NCBI GenBank assembly: GCA_947478935.1
Contig: CANJXV010000066.1
Coordinates: forward strand, 1 to 10,632
Length of the DNA: 10,632 nt
Origin: Comamonadaceae bacterium
Lineage (GTDB): Bacteria; Pseudomonadota; Gammaproteobacteria; Burkholderiales; Burkholderiaceae_C
Reading direction: 5' to 3'
How positions within the stretch are numbered: position 1 is the first letter of the stretch; every line of letters begins with the position of its first letter. A program made the translations under genes and the position numbers. A model generated the notes under the pieces. That model ran no database searches and was not told the origin of the DNA. It worked only from the letters and a program-made list of their open reading frames with translations. This document shows positions 1 through 7,654 of this stretch, piece after piece.

Positions 1-774
1 AACCGCGCCAATTACGTCCCCCCCAGCGGTCCGGGAACTTGGAGCGCCACGCCTTCCAAATACTTGCCACCGCTACTGTCATGGTGGGGCGAAGTCCGCC
101 CTTTCGTACTGACTTCAACGCAGGAATGCATACCACCACCCCCCACACCCTACGCGCAAGAAAGCGACTCCAACTTCTACCGTGCGGCCAAAGAGGTCTA
201 CGACATAAGCAATTTCGCGACACAGGAGCAACGCCAATTCGCCTTGTACTGGGCGGACGACCCGGGGAAAACGCCAACGCCAGCCGGGCATTGGTCCTAT
301 ATTGCAAACGATCTGTTACGCAGCCAGAAGGCCGATCTGGGTCGGGCAGCGGCCACCCACGTATTGCTAAACATGGCTATGTCCGACGCTTTTGTGGCCG
401 GATGGGCAGCCAAATACCAATACAACCTCATCCGCCCAGTAACCTACATACAACTTTTTATCGATAGCAACTGGGTTACGCCACTATTCACCACACCCAA
501 TTTCCCTGAGTACCCATCTGGCCACTCGGTCCAATCCAGCGCAGCTGCGGGGGTTTTGGAGCAACAGTTCGGGAAAAATTTGCCCTTCACCGACAACACC
601 CACAACGATCGCGGCTGGGGCCCACGCACGTTCCCGAACTTCAACGCCGCAGCCAACGAGGCCTCGCTATCGCGCATGTATGCAGGCATCCATTTCCGCT
701 TTGGCAGCGAGGGCGGCCAGGCACAGGGGCGCTGTGTGGCCAACAAGGTGATGGCACTACGGCTTAAACCCTGA
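1..774 (+). CDS. Vanadium-dependent haloperoxidase / PAP2-family protein, 5' truncated by the window edge
   Basis: The reading frame is already open at base 1 and ends with TGA at 772-774, so only the C-terminal 257 residues are visible; the TTG at 64 is not a real start. Residue numbers here count from base 1. All vanadate-binding residues known from fungal vanadium chloroperoxidase are present with the same internal spacing: K138 and R145 seven apart, the S173-G174-H175 motif within YPSGHS, then R225 and H231 six apart within SRMYAGIHF. The corresponding residues in the fungal enzyme are K353, R360, S402-G403-H404, R490 and H496. The family either oxidises halides with peroxide or acts as a phosphatase, and sequence alone does not decide which. 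It has no visible link to the sugar locus downstream, which is separated by about 440 bp. Family assignment is firm; the substrate is unknown. Confidence 0.88.
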   Translation, partial: NRANYVPPSGPGTWSATPSKYLPPLLSWWGEVRPFVLTSTQECIPPPPTPYAQESDSNFYRAAKEVYDISNFATQEQRQFALYWADDPGKTPTPAGHWSYIANDLLRSQKADLGRAAATHVLLNMAMSDAFVAGWAAKYQYNLIRPVTYIQLFIDSNWVTPLFTTPNFPEYPSGHSVQSSAAAGVLEQQFGKNLPFTDNTHNDRGWGPRTFPNFNAAANEASLSRMYAGIHFRFGSEGGQAQGRCVANKVMALRLKP

Positions 775-1149
775 AGAAGCATTCGCGCGGGCCGTATACC
801 GCGCCGATGAGTGTGCATCGTGTTGGCTGCGCAGCGCGCTGTGGGAGGGCTTTTGACGCATAGGCTTGGTGCGCTCACCGTCCAAATGCTCTAATGCCGC
901 CCGGCCAATTTTGGTGATTAGCCTGTTGCCCAACGCAGGAATTAGGTCGACATTGATTCTGGGTATCTTGAGGCTTTAGAACTTGTTGTGGTATTTGCCT
1001 GTGCCGCTAGCTAGCCGCTGCTCCAGATTTTCGGTTGCAAGTTTAGGGGCGCTTTATAGGGCGTCATCCACCCGTTTGCCAGAATTTAGGTCTATCAACG
1101 CACTTTTTTTACTTGTCGCCTAGGGGAAAATCCGTAGGCTTAGCCGGAG
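775..1149. other. Non-coding stretch between haloperoxidase and transporter operon
   Basis: About 375 bases with no convincing gene on either strand. It is less GC-rich than the flanking genes. It holds a few short palindromes (for example GCTAGCTAGC at 1006-1015 and CAGCGCGCTG near 833-842), but no hairpin with a following T-run that I would call a terminator for the haloperoxidase gene. The right end should contain the upstream part of the transporter promoter, but I see no good -35 hexamer. A TTGTCG at 1113-1118 followed 16 bases later by TAGGCT is the only pair I could find, and it is weak. Confidence 0.6.
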
Positions 1150-1165
1150 ATGTAAACGTTATCAT
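1150..1165. promoter_or_regulatory. LacI-family operator upstream of the sugar ABC transporter
   Basis: ATGTAAACGTTATCAT is an imperfect palindrome. The left half ATGTAAAC and the reverse complement of the right half, ATGATAAC, agree at 6 of 8 positions, and the centre is the CG typical of LacI-family operators. The identical 16 bases occur at 7613-7628 next to the LacI-family gene of this locus, the strongest evidence that this is a true site. The right half contains TATCAT (1160-1165), a 5/6 match to a -10 box, so binding there would block transcription start. The site lies 47 bases before the start codon of the binding-protein gene. Confidence 0.8.
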
Positions 1166-1212
1166 CGTTGCTGCATCAACACTACTGGTTGAGCATTAAC
1201 TAGGAGAAAACC

Positions 1213-2448
1213 ATGAAGCGTACGTTTGTTGCTGGTCTGGTGAGCATTGCGCTTGCTTCGCCGGTTTTGGCACAGGAATCTGTAGAGGTCCTGCATTGGT
1301 GGACATCGGGTGGCGAAGCTGCTGCTCTGGGTGTTCTGAAGAAAGACTTGGAAGGCCAAGGCGTCAAATGGAATGACATGCCTGTAGCTGGTGGTGGCGG
1401 CGAAGCTGCTATGACCGCACTGCGCGCCCGCGTGACCGCCGGCAACCCGCCTACTTCGGTGCAAATGCTCGGCTTTGACATCCAGGACTGGGCCAAGCAA
1501 GGCGCGCTGGGTGACCTCAATGCCCTAGCACAAAAAGAAAACTGGGACAAAACCGTGCCCTTGGCATTGCAGCAATTCTCCAAATACCAAGGTAAATGGG
1601 TTGCAGCTCCGGTCAATATCCACTCCACCAACTGGGTCTGGGCTAACAAAGCGGTGTTAGAAAAAGCGGGTGTAACCACGATGCCCACCGACTTCGACGG
1701 TTTCCTCGCTGCTCTGGATAAAGTGCAAAAAGCCGGTTTTGTTGGCCTGGCACATGGCGGCCAAGCCTGGCAGGAAGCCACCGTGTTTGACGGCGTAGTG
1801 CTGGCCACCGGCGGTGTCGATTTCTACCGCAAAGCCTTTATCAACAAAGATAAAGCCGCGCTGGGTTCGGACACCATGAAAAAGTCCTTTGACCGTATGG
1901 CTGCCCTGCGCAAGTATGTGGACAAAGACTTTTCCAACCGCGATTGGAACCTGGCGTCGGCCATGGTCATCGAAGGCAAAGCCGGTTTCCAAATCATGGG
2001 TGACTGGGCCAAGGGCGAGTTCTTGAACGCGAAAAAAGTACCGGGCAAAGACTTCCTGTGCTTCCGCGTTCCAGGCACCCAGGGTATGGTGTCCTTTAAC
2101 GCCGACCAGTTTGGCATGTTCAAAGTGGGCGCTGGTTCACAAGCCGCACAAACCAAGTTGGCCAGCGCCATCATGAATCCCTCGTTCCAGAGCGCGTTCA
2201 ATGTGGTCAAAGGCTCGGTGCCTGCACGTACCGACGTGTCGGACAAAGCTTTTGACGATTGCGGTAAAAAGGGCATGAAAGACTTGGCAGAAGCCAATTC
2301 CAAAGGCACTTTAGTAGGCTCCATGGCCCATGGCCACGCCGTACCTGCTTCGGTCAAGAACGGTTTTTATGACGTGATCACCCAACACTTCAACGGCAAG
2401 CTGGACAGCGCCGCTGCCGTGAAGGCCATGGTCGCAGCCGCCGAGTAA
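1213..2448 (+). CDS. Sugar ABC transporter periplasmic substrate-binding protein (GtsA-like, CUT1 family)
   Basis: A 411-residue periplasmic binding protein that would capture the sugar and deliver it to the permeases encoded downstream. Residues 1-20 form a clear Sec signal peptide with cleavage after ALASPVLA. The start is supported by AGGAGA at 1202-1207, five bases upstream of ATG. Motifs match the glucose/mannose-type binding proteins of Pseudomonas (GtsA): HWWTSGGE at residues 28-35, then GGGG, NIHSTNW, AHGGQAWQ and GDWAKGE. The mature protein has exactly two cysteines, C283 and C350, placed as in GtsA-like proteins and probably forming a disulfide. It is first in the operon and followed by a strong terminator, a common way to make binding protein in excess of permease. 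The family suggests a monosaccharide-sized ligand; context suggests this may be an anhydrosugar or mannose rather than glucose. Confidence 0.93.
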   Translation: MKRTFVAGLVSIALASPVLAQESVEVLHWWTSGGEAAALGVLKKDLEGQGVKWNDMPVAGGGGEAAMTALRARVTAGNPPTSVQMLGFDIQDWAKQGALGDLNALAQKENWDKTVPLALQQFSKYQGKWVAAPVNIHSTNWVWANKAVLEKAGVTTMPTDFDGFLAALDKVQKAGFVGLAHGGQAWQEATVFDGVVLATGGVDFYRKAFINKDKAALGSDTMKKSFDRMAALRKYVDKDFSNRDWNLASAMVIEGKAGFQIMGDWAKGEFLNAKKVPGKDFLCFRVPGTQGMVSFNADQFGMFKVGAGSQAAQTKLASAIMNPSFQSAFNVVKGSVPARTDVSDKAFDDCGKKGMKDLAEANSKGTLVGSMAHGHAVPASVKNGFYDVITQHFNGKLDSAAAVKAMVAAAE

Positions 2449-2474
2449 AGCGCCTGTAGGTGCATTGCAAATAA

Positions 2475-2504
2475 GGGGAGGGGCTTGCCCCTCCCCTGTT
2501 TTTT
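2475..2504 (+). terminator. Intrinsic (partial) terminator between binding-protein and permease genes
   Basis: GGGGAGGGGC (2475-2484) and GCCCCTCCCC (2487-2496) are perfect inverted repeats of 10 bases. In RNA this gives a nine-pair, almost pure G-C stem with a CUUG tetraloop, followed by TGTTTTTT. It lies inside the operon, so it probably ends most transcripts after the binding-protein gene and lets a fraction read through into the permeases. Confidence 0.88.
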
Positions 2505-2509
2505 AAGCT

Positions 2510-3376
2510 ATGAAAAATCGCTGGTTACCCGCGCTCACCCTGACACCCAGCTTGGTTCTGGTCGGCGCATGTGTGTATGGCTTCATCGCCTTTACGATTT
2601 ATCTCTCGTTTACCACCTCGACGCTAATGCCGCAGTTCGAGTTGGCAGAAGAAATACCCTATCACCGCCTATTTCGCCTGAGCACTTTTGCGCTATCGGC
2701 GAAAAACCTGGGCGTGTTCGCCGTGTTGTACATTGGCCTGAGCTTATTGTTGGGCATGTTGATGGCGATTTTGATCGACCAGAAGATTCGCGGCGAAACC
2801 GCCTTCCGTTCGATTTTTCTCTACCCCATGGCGCTGTCCTTTATCGTGACCGGCACCGCATGGAAATGGATTTTGGACCCCAGCATCGGCTTTGAGCGTA
2901 CCGTGCATTTGATGGGCTTTCCGGACTTTGTATTCGACTGGATCAAAGACGGAGATATGGCGATTTACTGCGTCGTCATCGCCGCTGTGTGGCAAACCTC
3001 GGGCTTTGTAATGGCCTTGTTTCTGGCCGGTTTGCGAGGGGTGGATACCGAAGTGATGAACGCCGCCCGCGTCGATGGCGCCAAGGGATGGAATATGTAT
3101 TGGCGCATCGTGATCCCGCAGCTGGGACCGAGCTTTATCTCTTCTTTCGTGATACTGGCGCACATGGCCATCAAGAGCTATGACCTGGTGATCGCCCTGA
3201 CCGGTGGCGGGCCGGGCCGGGCCACCTGGCTGCCTTCGGTGTTTGTCTATCAATACACCTTTACCCGCAATGAAATGGCGCTGGGCGCTGCCAGCGCGGT
3301 CTTGATGCTGATTGCGGTGAGCATTGTGGTGATCCCCTACGTGCGCAGCGAACTACGGGAAAAGGCGCAATCATGA
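2510..3376 (+). CDS. Sugar ABC transporter permease, MalF/GtsB-type
   Basis: A 288-residue inner-membrane protein with about six hydrophobic segments, near residues 8-34, 67-89, 102-122, 151-174, 205-228 and 254-278. The cytoplasmic EAA loop that contacts the ATPase is at residues 181-203: E181, A185-A186, D189-G190-A191 and P203. This places it in the binding-protein-dependent transport permease family, as the MalF-like partner of the next gene. ATG at 2510 is the only sensible start because an in-frame TAA lies at 2504-2506. It has no recognisable Shine-Dalgarno sequence, since the terminator T-run ends only five bases before it. The stop TGA overlaps the next start codon (ATGA at 3373-3376), which implies translational coupling. 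Confidence 0.92.
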   Translation: MKNRWLPALTLTPSLVLVGACVYGFIAFTIYLSFTTSTLMPQFELAEEIPYHRLFRLSTFALSAKNLGVFAVLYIGLSLLLGMLMAILIDQKIRGETAFRSIFLYPMALSFIVTGTAWKWILDPSIGFERTVHLMGFPDFVFDWIKDGDMAIYCVVIAAVWQTSGFVMALFLAGLRGVDTEVMNAARVDGAKGWNMYWRIVIPQLGPSFISSFVILAHMAIKSYDLVIALTGGGPGRATWLPSVFVYQYTFTRNEMALGAASAVLMLIAVSIVVIPYVRSELREKAQS

Positions 3377-4236
3377 ATCGCAGCACAGCCGACCTTGTAC
3401 AGCGCGTGCTGCTCTATGTAGTGCTGGCCTTTTTGGCGCTGGTGTTTTTGCTGCCGATTTATGTGATGGTGGTCAACTCCATCAAACCGCTGGACGAAAT
3501 CCGCGGCGGCAACCTCATTAGCCTGCCGCTGAACGCCACCATCGAGCCCTGGCTACAAGCCTGGAGCAAAGCGCAAATCGGCGTGCAGCCCACCGGCTTG
3601 CGGCCGTATTTCATGAACTCGTTTTTGATGGTGATTCCGGCGGTGCTTTTTTCTACGCTGATCGGCTCGCTCAACGGCTATGTGCTGACACAGTTCAAGA
3701 TGCGCGGCGCCACGCTGATGTTTGGCGCGCTTTTGTTTTCGGTGTTCATCCCTTTTCAAATCGTGCTCATCCCCATGGCCAAGTTATTGGGCGAACTAGG
3801 TCTGGCTGGCACGGTTAAGGGGCTGATACTGGTGCACACGGTGTATGGCATCGGCTTTGGCACCTTGTTTTTCCGTAACTTTTACACCGCTTTCCCGCAT
3901 GAACTGGTGAAGTCTGCGCGCATGGATGGCGCTGGATTTTTCGTGCTGTACTGGCGTTTGCTGCTGCCCAACAGCTTGCCCATCATCGTGGTCAACGTGA
4001 TCTGGCAGTTCACCAATATTTGGAACGACTTTTTATTCGGTGCGTCCTTTAGCGATTTTTCGTCGTACCCGCTGACGGTGGCACTGAACAACCTGGTAAG
4101 TAGCTCGACTGGGGTGAAGGAATACAACGTGCATTTCGCTGGCGCCTTTATCGCTGCGCTGCCCACACTGGCGGTGTATGTGGTATCGGGTAAATATTTT
4201 GTACGGGGCCTCATGGCAGGCTCCGTCAAGGGGTAA
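3373..4236 (+). CDS. Sugar ABC transporter permease, MalG/GtsC-type
   Basis: A 287-residue second permease of the importer. It has an N-terminal membrane segment near residues 12-34, a periplasmic loop, and then five more hydrophobic segments. The EAA loop spans residues 177-199 with E177, A182, D185-G186-A187 and P199. The C terminus, ending KYFVRGLMAGSVKG, is the typical MalG-family ending. Its start overlaps the stop of the preceding permease by four bases. Its stop is followed after only eight bases by the ATPase gene, whose ribosome-binding site overlaps the stop codon. The two permeases form the membrane heterodimer; specificity lies mainly in the binding protein. Confidence 0.93.
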   Translation: MNRSTADLVQRVLLYVVLAFLALVFLLPIYVMVVNSIKPLDEIRGGNLISLPLNATIEPWLQAWSKAQIGVQPTGLRPYFMNSFLMVIPAVLFSTLIGSLNGYVLTQFKMRGATLMFGALLFSVFIPFQIVLIPMAKLLGELGLAGTVKGLILVHTVYGIGFGTLFFRNFYTAFPHELVKSARMDGAGFFVLYWRLLLPNSLPIIVVNVIWQFTNIWNDFLFGASFSDFSSYPLTVALNNLVSSSTGVKEYNVHFAGAFIAALPTLAVYVVSGKYFVRGLMAGSVKG

Positions 4237-4244
4237 GGATTGGT

Positions 4245-5297
4245 ATGGCAACGCTCACGATAAAAGATATTTCCAAAAGCTTTGGCAGCACCACGGTGCT
4301 TCAAAACATCGACCTGGACCTGGCCGATGGCGAGTTTTTGGTATTGGTCGGCCCCTCGGGCTGCGGCAAAAGTACGCTGATGAACATCGTGGCGGGTTTG
4401 GAAGAACCCAGCACCGGAAGCCTCCACCTGGACACGCGGGACATCACCAGGGAAGCGCCTGACACGCGCGACATTGCCATGGTGTTCCAAAGCTATGCGC
4501 TCTACCCGAATATGACGGTGGCAGAAAACATCGCCTTTCCTTTGGAGATGCGCAAAGTCCCAGTAGCCGAGCGCAATTCGGCCGTCGATGAAGTAGCTTC
4601 GCTTTTACAAATTGGCCACTTGCTGCAACGCAAGCCGCGCCAACTATCGGGCGGGCAACGCCAGCGCGTCGCCATTGGCCGCGCCCTAGCGCGCAGGCCG
4701 TCTTTGTTTTTGTTTGACGAGCCGCTATCCAATCTGGACGCCAAGCTGCGCGTGGACATGCGCGCTGAGCTGAAGAAATTGCACATGGCCACCGGCGTCA
4801 CGACGATTTACGTGACCCATGACCAAGTGGAAGCCATGACGCTGGGCACGCGCATTGCGGTGCTCAAAGACGGGCGCATTCAGCAACTGGCCACGCCCAT
4901 GGAGTTGTACGAGCGACCGGCTAATACCTTTGTTGCCGAGTTCATCGGATCGCCCGCCATCAATTGGAGCGATAGCGAAGTCGGTAGCGACGGACAGATT
5001 TACCTGGGGCAGGACAGCAGCGGCTTGTTCTTACCCGACTTGGCCGGGCGGCGTGTGCGCATCGGCATCCGACCAGAAGACATGGTGGTCAGCGAGGCCG
5101 GCACCTTGCAAGGGAACGTGACCCTGGTGGAGCCCACCGGTGCCGAAAGCTATGTGCTGGTGCGCTCTGCCATGGGTGAATGCACTTTGCGCATGGCTGG
5201 TGCCGCCAGCTACGTGCCGGGCGATGCGTTGCGCATGACCGTGGCCACCCACAAAATTCATGTGTTTGACGCCCAAAGCGGCGAGCGTTTGAACTAG
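4245..5297 (+). CDS. Sugar ABC transporter ATP-binding protein (MalK/UgpC/MsmK family)
   Basis: A 350-residue ATPase that powers the importer from the cytoplasmic face. All motifs are intact: Walker A GPSGCGKST at residues 36-44, Q-loop Q82, signature LSGGQ at 134-138, Walker B LFLFDEP at 154-160, D-loop around 162-165 and switch H192. The C-terminal part, from about residue 235, is the TOBE/OB regulatory domain characteristic of MalK-type proteins. AAGGA at 4235-4239 sits five bases before ATG. Automated pipelines usually call such proteins UgpC, but nothing here suggests glycerol-3-phosphate, and the partner genes are of sugar type. It is the last gene of the importer operon and faces the convergent oxygenase gene. 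Confidence 0.95.
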   Translation: MATLTIKDISKSFGSTTVLQNIDLDLADGEFLVLVGPSGCGKSTLMNIVAGLEEPSTGSLHLDTRDITREAPDTRDIAMVFQSYALYPNMTVAENIAFPLEMRKVPVAERNSAVDEVASLLQIGHLLQRKPRQLSGGQRQRVAIGRALARRPSLFLFDEPLSNLDAKLRVDMRAELKKLHMATGVTTIYVTHDQVEAMTLGTRIAVLKDGRIQQLATPMELYERPANTFVAEFIGSPAINWSDSEVGSDGQIYLGQDSSGLFLPDLAGRRVRIGIRPEDMVVSEAGTLQGNVTLVEPTGAESYVLVRSAMGECTLRMAGAASYVPGDALRMTVATHKIHVFDAQSGERLN

Positions 5298-5307
5298 GTC
5301 GCAAAGC

Positions 5308-5329
5308 GCCGGGCTGTTGGCAGCCCGGC
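5308..5329. terminator. Hairpin between the convergent ATPase and oxygenase genes
   Basis: GCCGGGCTG and CAGCCCGGC form a perfect nine-base-pair stem around a TTGG loop, in the 46-bp gap between two converging genes. There is no real T-run on either side: AATA follows on the plus strand and GCTTTGC on the minus strand. It may be a weak bidirectional terminator or an mRNA 3'-end stabiliser. Structure is seen directly; function is inferred. Confidence 0.6.
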
Positions 5330-5343
5330 AATAGGTATCCAAT

Positions 5344-6606
5344 TCAGCCGGCAAAGCCCATTTGACGCAAACCTAGCGGTGACAAATCGGCCGGTGTGGC
5401 GCGGCCACTGAAGTCCACTTCGTAGTTTTCGGGCGCAAAGTCTGGCGAGGACAAACCGGCTTCAAAGGCCGGCTTTTGCAGCGCCTGAAAGATTCGGTTT
5501 TTCTCGCAGTCGGGCGCGGCGCCGATGTACATCACATTGCTGGAACCGCTGCCTAAGTGTTCGTCTTCCACGCCATGGATTACATCGGGGTGCCACCACA
5601 CGGTATCGCCCTGCTCCACTTTAGGGATGGGGCCGTAGGCGCGCAGTATCAGGCTGTGAAACTCGGCATTCACCCCTAGCGCGCGCCCGGCGCGGGCGCC
5701 GCACAAGCTGTCTTCGGGCACGTCGTCTTGCAAGGCGCGTAGCAGCACCCAGGCCATAGCGTCTGCAATGGGCGCCACGCGCAAAGTACCGTCGCCCGGG
5801 CCTTGGGCGGTGAGCGCCGTCCAGCCTTGGAAGGTGCGGAACATTCGGCACACAGCCGGCGAAGGAATCTCGTGCGTCTCAGTGCGGAATGCGGCGTCAA
5901 ACGCGTTGTACTGGCGCACATCGCCGCCGAACACATGGCGATAAACCTGCTGGTAACCGGGGTCTATCCAGCGCTCGATCGAGCCACCATCGGTATGCGG
6001 CGACAAGCCTAAAGTTTTGTCTCCAGGCTGGCGCTGACGAACGCGGTCCGAGTATGTGCACTCCAGATCGGGGTTGAAGACCTGCTTGCCCGCGTGCTCA
6101 AACTCCCACAAGCGATTGAGCCAGCGGCGCACGCGCGCCAGCTCGGGGGACTGGCGCGCATCCATTTGCGGGCGCGACCAATAGACACCAAAAATTTGCG
6201 GGCGACCGCTCGCCAAGCCGCTGAAGTACTTGTCGATACCGCGCTTACTCACCTCTTTTTCCAGATACTTATTGCGGTCCAGGTAATCAGCCAATTCCGT
6301 ATTCCAGGCCTGCACGCGGTCCCGCCCGAAAACACCGCGCACCACCACGCAACCGCGTTGGCGCACGCGGTCTAAGGTGGCGCTGTCCAGGCTATCCAAG
6401 TCTGCGGCGTTGATCGTGGGCACGGGTGAAATACCGGCAGCGCGTTCGGCCTCAATCACCTGGACTTGCGACTCGATGTGCGCCGTTAAGGTGGCAAATC
6501 GCTCCCTCAAATCCGGCATGGCGGCGCGCAATGCGCGCTTGGTCTGGCGGATAGTTTCCAGGTGGGGGGCGTTGGGGTCTTGGGCGTCAACGGGGGTCGG
6601 GGTCAT
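5344..6606 (-). CDS. DUF1479 (YbiU-like) putative Fe(II)/2-oxoglutarate-dependent oxygenase
   Basis: A 420-residue protein matching the DUF1479 family, to which E. coli YbiU belongs, at about the usual full length. The family has the double-stranded beta-helix fold of non-haem iron oxygenases. Candidate iron ligands are H204 and D206 in SPHTDGGSIERW and the distal H344 in HPDVIHGVED. No signal peptide is visible, so it should be cytoplasmic. As far as I know the family has no settled substrate. The gene starts inside the 3' end of the LacI-family gene (20-bp overlap, 6587-6606), so the two are cotranscribed and probably translationally coupled. The oxygenase should therefore be produced under the same promoter and operator as the regulator. 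Context argues for a sugar or anhydrosugar substrate, possibly 1,5-anhydro-D-mannitol; that is inference. Family call is confident, function open. Confidence 0.85.
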   Translation of the reverse strand: MTPTPVDAQDPNAPHLETIRQTKRALRAAMPDLRERFATLTAHIESQVQVIEAERAAGISPVPTINAADLDSLDSATLDRVRQRGCVVVRGVFGRDRVQAWNTELADYLDRNKYLEKEVSKRGIDKYFSGLASGRPQIFGVYWSRPQMDARQSPELARVRRWLNRLWEFEHAGKQVFNPDLECTYSDRVRQRQPGDKTLGLSPHTDGGSIERWIDPGYQQVYRHVFGGDVRQYNAFDAAFRTETHEIPSPAVCRMFRTFQGWTALTAQGPGDGTLRVAPIADAMAWVLLRALQDDVPEDSLCGARAGRALGVNAEFHSLILRAYGPIPKVEQGDTVWWHPDVIHGVEDEHLGSGSSNVMYIGAAPDCEKNRIFQALQKPAFEAGLSSPDFAPENYEVDFSGRATPADLSPLGLRQMGFAG

Positions 6607-7597
6607 ACAAACTTTCGATGGGTGGCGGCTGAAAAAGTATGTGCTGCGGTGTGGCGCCAGGGGCGCTCATCTGGTTTAAAAGACTGATGCCCAGTGATGT
6701 GCCGGTCAGATAAATATCTTCAAAGCAGCCCAGCAAAGGCTGGCGTACATAGCGGGGCAAGTGGCTGCTGTACTTGACCACCAAGTCCAGGTCCTGGCGC
6801 AGGCGCAAACCGGCATCGAGTACCGCCGTGGTTAGCGCAATCACGGGTGCCTCGCGCGTCAGCACCAGGCCGTCAAAACTGCGTGCATGCGTGCGTGTCC
6901 ATTGGTAAATTTTTTCTGGGCTTTGGTCGAGGTCTATGTCCTGAATCACCACGCCTTCTAGGCCCAAGGACGCGCAAGCCTCGCTAAAGCCGCTGGCCAA
7001 ATAGCCCCAAAAAGTGCCACCGGCTTCGGGCAGCAAAATCGCCAAGCGCCGTCGTCCTTGGGCGTGCAGGGCCTGCACGGCGTCAAAGGCATAGCGCTCG
7101 TTGGCGAAATCGACATAAGCATGCTCGGGCGTAATGCGGGTGCGGCCATGGGTTACAAAAGGCAGGGGCGCTTGCTGCAAATAGCGCACCCGCGCATCGT
7201 CGGGCAAGGTGTGGGTAATCACCACGCCGTCGGCGAGTTTGTTTTCCACCACATAGCGCAAGGCCTTCATGCCATTGCCGTCGGTGCCTTCGGGCATGAC
7301 GATGAGGTGGTAATCCGTTTCCTGCAAGGCGTCGCTAATACCCAACATCAAATCCTTAAAGGCCGGTTGGTTGGCATCCGAGCGGTTGACCAAAAAAGCC
7401 AGCACCTGGGTTTTGCCGGTCTTGAGGCGCACCGCCGCACGATCGCGAACAAAGTTCAGGGCCTTGGCGGCCTCCAGCACCCGCGCCCGAGTGGCTGGTA
7501 ACACCTGAGGGCTGCCAGCCAGCGCACGCGACACCGTGGCGAGCGACAAACCCGTGGCCTGGGCAATGGTTTGGGTGGTGACTTTAGGGGTTTTCAT
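6587..7597 (-). CDS. LacI-family transcriptional regulator of the local sugar locus
   Basis: A 336-residue repressor. The N-terminal helix-turn-helix is at about residues 6-26 (VTTQTIAQATGLSLATVSRA), followed by a hinge near residues 50-63. The rest is a periplasmic-binding-protein-like effector domain that should bind a sugar ligand. I chose ATG at 7597 (MKTPK) because LacI-family proteins begin only a few residues before the helix-turn-helix. A TTG nine bases upstream at 7606 is also in frame but less likely. No good Shine-Dalgarno sequence precedes either start. An operator-like palindrome lies 16 bases upstream of the ATG and is repeated before the transporter operon, so it probably represses itself, the downstream oxygenase, the divergent reductase and the importer. 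The effector is not deducible from sequence. Confidence 0.92.
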   Translation of the reverse strand: MKTPKVTTQTIAQATGLSLATVSRALAGSPQVLPATRARVLEAAKALNFVRDRAAVRLKTGKTQVLAFLVNRSDANQPAFKDLMLGISDALQETDYHLIVMPEGTDGNGMKALRYVVENKLADGVVITHTLPDDARVRYLQQAPLPFVTHGRTRITPEHAYVDFANERYAFDAVQALHAQGRRRLAILLPEAGGTFWGYLASGFSEACASLGLEGVVIQDIDLDQSPEKIYQWTRTHARSFDGLVLTREAPVIALTTAVLDAGLRLRQDLDLVVKYSSHLPRYVRQPLLGCFEDIYLTGTSLGISLLNQMSAPGATPQHILFQPPPIESLYDPDPR

Positions 7598-7612
7598 GGG
7601 GTACAAACCAGA

Positions 7613-7628
7613 ATGTAAACGTTATCAT
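7613..7628. promoter_or_regulatory. LacI-family operator in the divergent regulator/reductase promoter region
   Basis: ATGTAAACGTTATCAT is base-for-base identical to 1150-1165 and has the central CG expected for a LacI-family site. It lies in the 57-bp gap between the regulator start (7597, minus strand) and the reductase start (7655, plus strand), so one bound dimer could control both directions. The right half again contains TATCAT (7623-7628) as a possible plus-strand -10 box; no convincing -35 box is found 16-18 bases upstream. Confidence 0.85.
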
Positions 7629-7654
7629 GAACCTTTTCTACTAGGAGAAACACT

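Noticed and set aside
774..980. Minus-strand open frame of about 66 codons, ending in TAG within the haloperoxidase 3' end
   Set aside because: It has no ATG/GTG start with a ribosome-binding site near its 5' end, no recognisable protein motif, and it overlaps the haloperoxidase end. I treat it as chance.
1200..1808. Long minus-strand open frame opposite the binding-protein gene
   Set aside because: It is antisense to a well-supported gene with a signal peptide and family motifs, and its translation is low-complexity Ser/Ala/Pro-rich with no family resemblance.
4245..5297. Assignment as a glycerol-3-phosphate transporter ATPase (UgpC)
   Set aside because: The name is a common default for MalK-like ATPases. 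The linked binding protein is of glucose/mannose type, and no glycerol-phosphate genes are nearby.
7598..7606. TTG at 7606 as the regulator start, adding three residues
   Set aside because: ATG at 7597 is at the normal LacI-family distance from the helix-turn-helix, and the TTG has no better ribosome-binding site.
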